A stretch of DNA of 44,978 nt from an uncultured Chitinophagales bacterium (GTDB lineage: Bacteria > Bacteroidota > Bacteroidia > Chitinophagales > UBA2359), in assembly GCA_937927195.1 (NCBI GenBank), contig CALBCY010000049.1:1-44978 (forward strand), given 5' to 3'. Every line of letters starts with the position of its first letter. Position 1 is the stretch's first letter. Below are positions 41,416 to 44,978 of this stretch, one piece after another. Made by a program: the position numbers and the translations under genes. Below the pieces are notes generated by a model. It searched no databases. It was not told the DNA's origin and saw only the letters and a program-made list of their open reading frames with translations.

Positions 41416-41495
41416 CTTTTGGTCTGGAGACCAAAAGAACGCTGAGACCAAAAGAAGGCTGGAGACCAAAAGAACGCTGAGACCAAAAGAAAGCA
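41416..41495. repeat. GACCAAAAG hairpin with four 17-bp tandem units (copy 2)
   Basis: CTTTTGGTC-TGGA-GACCAAAAG (41416-41437) is a perfect 9-bp hairpin. Units GAGACCAAAAGAACGCT start at 41427 and 41462; variants start at 41444 (GAAGGCTG) and 41479 (GAAAGCA). The same 9-bp arms occur at 25907-25928, more than 15 kb away. Confidence 0.85.
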
Positions 41496-41525
41496 GATTG
41501 TTTTTTGAATTAGAATGTCGAATAC

Positions 41526-43322
41526 TTAATATTCTATTTCAATAATTCCATTCTTTGCATTGTTGACCTTCCAACGATCATAGTCGGTACTTTGAACAGT
41601 TCCATCCAAATTAGCATCACTGTTCGAATAAGTGTTTAATATGGCAGGAGCCATTTGCCATTGATCGTAGTCGGTGTTTTGAATGACACCGTCTTGATTG
41701 AAATCTCCCGCAAAAAGTAAGGCCCGACCATCATTTGAGTTTTTCAATTGATTGCTTCCAAATGCTTGATTGGTAGACGTTGTGAAATCGTAGAACATAT
41801 TGTTGCTTGTTTGTATTGCATTGGCAGACAGTATGTCTAAATGATTTCTATGGCGAATGCAGAAATAATAGGATTCATTTATGTCGAGGTTTTCAAATGC
41901 CAATGGATTGCCATCAACTCCCAGAACAGAGCCATCATTAAACAAGATTCCAGCTTTGCTTTCCACTGTTACTGTTCCTCTATTTCCCGAAAGGTTGGGG
42001 CTTCCACTTCTTGCCTCGACCAAAACCCAGTCAACCATATTACTGGGAACACTTGCTATGCTCTCCACTCCAGGATAATTATAGGGACTGGAAGAATAAG
42101 GTTGATTCAAAGGAATTTCTTGGCTTAAATTGTTGTGCATATTGCCAGCACTCATATAAGCACCTTCCAAAAATAAAACTGTGTGGAAATAATAACTACC
42201 CAAAGGTGGAACAGCTAAACAGTCTGTACACTGCTGCCAACAATAAGTGTCTAACACAATAGAAGAACTACCAACTGGTACGTAAGCACCATAGTTTTGA
42301 TATTGATCGCATGGCTCAAAGTCGCATTCACTGCCCAAAGGAGCACTTCCTGTATCATCCCAACCATTGACTGTAAATAAGTATTCATATTTTTCAGGAG
42401 GTAGATCTAGGGTAATTGTCCAGATTCCATTGTTTTCCGTCATCGGAGCACAGGTACCACACCAACCATTAAATGTCCCATTCAAATAGACCAGGTCTGT
42501 TGGAAGTAAATTGTACGTTTCCATGTTTACAGAAAAAGTTACAGGGACAAGCTCATTGATTGTTTGTGGTTCATCTAAAGTTAAAATCAGTTGGCCATTT
42601 ACAGACTCTACATTGCTTGCTCTAAATTCAGTTAAAGGGCTAAAGCCACTAAAATCCGTTATGTCCCAACGATTGTTATCTATAGAGCTGAAATCATCTT
42701 CCCATTCAAAAGAAAAATTGTTGTTGGTTCCTTCATTTCCTGATCCTGGATTGTAACTATAGTACTTTACATAATCATATTTGGTTTGAACAGGAAGAAC
42801 GGATGGATCCCAGACACCGACCCAACTAACTGCTGTCGAAGCCCATAAGTTGATCATGATCGCCATCGGATACTGAAGGTTATTGCTAGAGGTACCATTT
42901 TGAATATAGATCAACTGATCGTCTACAAACCATCTGACAATTCCTGGCTCCCATTCCATTACATACTTATGAAATGCATCATGGGGATTAAAATTCAAAT
43001 AAAAACTGTCTCCAAAGCTCCAAGGTTGGACGGGATCTGGATGGTGCGTTGTGAAATAAATGTCTTCGGTATTTCCAGTCATCTCCACATCAATCTCATT
43101 GTTTTCTGCTGGCCAATTACAGTTTGTTTCAAGATTGTATAGAAAGAAGGAGGAGACTATTCCATCGCCTTCCGCAGATTGCATGACAACTTCAAATCGT
43201 CCATATAAATAGCTCTGTTTTGTAGATAATTCAGCTCCATGACTATCCTGGCCATTAACTGGAGCAAATAGAAAATTACTTAGGATTAAAATAGTTATTA
43301 AAATATATTTCATCATTTGCAT
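41526..43322 (-). CDS. Secreted GH16 beta-glucanase, circularly permuted catalytic domain
   Basis: The 598-residue product has a signal peptide (KYILITILILSNFLFA, cleavage near VNGQ). The mature N-terminus starts directly with GAELSTKQSYLYGRFEVVM, normally the middle of a GH16 domain, and carries the active site NNEIDVEMTG (Glu76, Asp78, Glu80). The usual first strands (FSFEWEDDFSSIDNNRWDI, then SNVESVNGQLILTLD) come after the domain's normal end, at about residues 205-255. This order is that of the Fibrobacter succinogenes 1,3-1,4-beta-glucanase. A starch-binding-like domain (about 265-370), a beta-rich region and two dockerin-like calcium loops (GDFNQDGVIQNTDYDQW, ANLDGTVQSTDYDRW) follow. 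Confidence 0.9.
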   Translation of the reverse strand: MQMMKYILITILILSNFLFAPVNGQDSHGAELSTKQSYLYGRFEVVMQSAEGDGIVSSFFLYNLETNCNWPAENNEIDVEMTGNTEDIYFTTHHPDPVQPWSFGDSFYLNFNPHDAFHKYVMEWEPGIVRWFVDDQLIYIQNGTSSNNLQYPMAIMINLWASTAVSWVGVWDPSVLPVQTKYDYVKYYSYNPGSGNEGTNNNFSFEWEDDFSSIDNNRWDITDFSGFSPLTEFRASNVESVNGQLILTLDEPQTINELVPVTFSVNMETYNLLPTDLVYLNGTFNGWCGTCAPMTENNGIWTITLDLPPEKYEYLFTVNGWDDTGSAPLGSECDFEPCDQYQNYGAYVPVGSSSIVLDTYCWQQCTDCLAVPPLGSYYFHTVLFLEGAYMSAGNMHNNLSQEIPLNQPYSSSPYNYPGVESIASVPSNMVDWVLVEARSGSPNLSGNRGTVTVESKAGILFNDGSVLGVDGNPLAFENLDINESYYFCIRHRNHLDILSANAIQTSNNMFYDFTTSTNQAFGSNQLKNSNDGRALLFAGDFNQDGVIQNTDYDQWQMAPAILNTYSNSDANLDGTVQSTDYDRWKVNNAKNGIIEIEY

Positions 43323-43514
43323 AATCGCAAATATAAGGATTGTATGCTTAATAGAATAATCTTAAAAATATTCAATTAAATTCTGCCCAATAGGTATGTT
43401 TTTAATCCTAAGTTGACCTTCCTACTATCTAAAAACTGGAATAAATTTTGCAATTTATTCCAGTTTCAATTGTAGGTCTATTTAAAAATAGGAAATTATT
43501 GACTCTTGTTGTGC

Positions 43515-44978
43515 TTATTTTATCAAACTAACATTTCCAAAGTAAGTTGCTGGGCTACCATCAATATAGGTAAGCTCAACATAATAAGCATAAACGCCAA
43601 TTTCGCAGGCTTCACTTCTGAAGGTACCATCCCATCCATAATTATCTGATCCCAAATTAAAATCAGAAGCCATAAATACCTCTTCTCCCCAGCGGTTAAA
43701 AATGCTGAATCTGTCAACGGTAGAAACCGAGCTGCCTCCTAAAATTCTAAAAATATCATTAAGCCCATCATTGTTGGGACTAAAAGCGCTTGGTAACAAT
43801 ATTTCACAATCTCCATTGCCTATGGTAAGGCTAAAACGTACAGCCTGACTTTCACATCCATCAATCGTTTGACTAAGCCAGAAGGAATAAACACCATTTT
43901 GCGTCGTATTTATGGATGGGACAAATGTATTTCCCGTTTGGATGAAATCACTAACATCAGGATCGGCAATCGTTGTATTGTTTCCATTTGCATTGTTGTA
44001 ATACCAGTTAAAGTTTCCAAGTTCTTCTGGTACAAACATTGGTACAGGAGTTCCTCTACAAATTGTAACCGATTCTATTGTTGGAACCGGACTACTAAAT
44101 GATTCGCCAACACAGGGTTCACAAATACTTCCATCACTTTCTAATATTACTTGTGTGTCGTTGATTGTGCATGGATTCCCATCATCACAATTGACTGTTA
44201 AAGTGTTTCCGTTAGAACAATCAACAGGAATGCCTTGGCATGGAATGCAAACTGATCCATCGCAAGATAAAACGGTTTCTTCATCATTTTCTGTATTGAA
44301 ATCACCATCATCACAAGCTTGAACAACAGTTTCACCATTCGAGCAATCAATGACTTGCCCAGTGCATGGACCACAAGTATTGCCATAACAATCTACTTCT
44401 TGCAAATCGTTTTGTGTGCAGTTGTTATTGTCATCGCATGTCACAAAATTTGTTGGTCCTGAATTACAATCAAGGGCTTCACCTGCACAAGGAATGCAGA
44501 TTGTACCATCAGAATCTAAAACAGTTGCTTCATCATTAATGGTGCAAACATCTCCGTCATCGCAACTGACCACACTTGTTGATCCTATACCACATCCACC
44601 TGGAATCCCTTGACAAGGGCCACATGGGCTTCCATCACAAAGCAAAACAGATTGTTGGTCATCGATTGTGTTGGGGTCTCCATCGTCACAAGAAACGATC
44701 TCAGTCGCGCCATTGCTGCAATCAATAAGATCACCCTGACAAGGGATACAAATGTTTCCACTGCAATCGACTTCCTGAACATCGTTGGTCGTACAATCAT
44801 TTCCGTCATCACAAGCTACAACCGTTGTCGGTCCATTATCGCAGTCCAAAGGAATCCCTTCGCATGGTAAACAAATGTCACCTGTAGCATCGAGAATGGT
44901 TTGTTGATCATCGATGGTGCAATCATTCCCATCATCGCAATCGACGACAGAAGTGCTCCCCGTTTGGCAATCCGTAGC
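43515..44978 (-). CDS. Cys-rich repeat surface protein with type B sorting domain, 3' part only
   Basis: The frame is open to the right edge, so the N-terminus is outside the window; 487 residues are visible. About 295 residues are seven tandem units of 41-42 residues, each with CDDGxxxTxND and GxxCxPCxG motifs, resembling the slime-mould-type CTDC repeats, possibly calcium-binding and disulfide-bonded. An Ig-like region follows (about residues 295-395). The C-terminus is a gliding-motility-associated type B sorting domain (PSAFSPNNDGLNDIFRI, then FNRWGEEVF, GWDGTF and ATYFGNVSLIK). It is a surface adhesin by inference. TTG at 44849 is an internal codon, not a start. Confidence 0.9.
   Translation of the reverse strand, partial: ATDCQTGSTSVVDCDDGNDCTIDDQQTILDATGDICLPCEGIPLDCDNGPTTVVACDDGNDCTTNDVQEVDCSGNICIPCQGDLIDCSNGATEIVSCDDGDPNTIDDQQSVLLCDGSPCGPCQGIPGGCGIGSTSVVSCDDGDVCTINDEATVLDSDGTICIPCAGEALDCNSGPTNFVTCDDNNNCTQNDLQEVDCYGNTCGPCTGQVIDCSNGETVVQACDDGDFNTENDEETVLSCDGSVCIPCQGIPVDCSNGNTLTVNCDDGNPCTINDTQVILESDGSICEPCVGESFSSPVPTIESVTICRGTPVPMFVPEELGNFNWYYNNANGNNTTIADPDVSDFIQTGNTFVPSINTTQNGVYSFWLSQTIDGCESQAVRFSLTIGNGDCEILLPSAFSPNNDGLNDIFRILGGSSVSTVDRFSIFNRWGEEVFMASDFNLGSDNYGWDGTFRSEACEIGVYAYYVELTYIDGSPATYFGNVSLIK
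44097..44978 (-). repeat. Tandem Cys-rich repeats in a three-unit higher-order period
   Basis: Seven units of 41 or 42 codons are visible. They fall into three types recurring in order: one with NDxQEVDC (41 codons), one with DDGDxNT and CDGSxC (42), and one with CTIND and SDGxIC (42). Units 2-4 and 5-7 are therefore two copies of a 125-codon block, and unit 1 is the third type of a preceding block. Confidence 0.85.

Noticed and set aside
44585-44849. Alternative start and frames in the Cys-rich repeat gene
   Set aside because: The repeat pattern continues in frame through 44849 to the window edge, so the TTG there is internal and other frames are shadows of the repeats.

Overview
The window looks like chromosomal DNA of a member of the Bacteroidota, probably a marine, Saprospiria-like or related lineage. 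The reasons are an AT-rich sequence (judged by eye, not computed), type IX secretion C-terminal sorting domains of both kinds (type A at about 26100-26330 and 29030-29270, type B at about 43515-43800), several TAnnTTTG-type -7 promoter elements, almost no Shine-Dalgarno sequences, and typical Bacteroidota families (Omp28-like thioredoxin fold, 7TM-AraC regulators, secreted endonuclease I). The genus is not certain. I saw no tRNA, rRNA, CRISPR array or intact insertion sequence.

Left part (1-6.8 kb): the N-terminal part of a lipoprotein esterase; a decayed RelE/HigB-type toxin start fused in frame to a small lipoprotein gene; class II aldolase fbaA; a DUF418 membrane protein; and an island of three very small minus-strand ORFs (67, 78 and 31 aa), each followed by a hairpin terminator. 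A membrane-protein gene and an HxlR-type regulator then diverge across a short region filled with palindromic operators.

Housekeeping core (6.9-25.4 kb): sppA diverges from folK; then come a GNAT acetyltransferase, a hotdog thioesterase, the tpiA-prmA overlap pair, a 1952-aa secreted protein with repeated lysine and glutamate blocks, YbaB, a conserved protein of unknown function, a rhomboid protease, an AcpH-like phosphodiesterase, a macrodomain protein with altered motif residues, a glyoxalase-like protein, and an overlapping FIST-histidine kinase pair that may sense nitric oxide or another small ligand.

Secreted and envelope part (25.4-45 kb): a T9SS-sorted endonuclease I, a T9SS-sorted Omp28-like protein, a PhoD-like lipoprotein, a transglutaminase-like/TPR protein preceded by the cut-off start of an S41 peptidase gene, SUKH and SRPBCC proteins, a membrane-bound AraC regulator, an S41 peptidase with a starch-binding-like N-terminus, a SulP anion transporter, an alpha/beta hydrolase, an M3 oligopeptidase, a GH16 beta-glucanase whose catalytic domain is circularly permuted, and the C-terminal part of a large Cys-rich repeat adhesin with a type B sorting domain.

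The most unusual signals lie between genes. Phased 7-bp repeats (GCYAAnn) sit directly after the stop codons of several genes, usually between the stop and the terminator. Other intergenic tandem repeats have 12-, 14-, 17- and 21-bp units, and two distant gaps carry nearly the same GACCAAAAG hairpin. No complete new multi-gene system is evident. The best candidates for undescribed biology are the heptad repeats, the small-peptide island and the 1952-aa protein.
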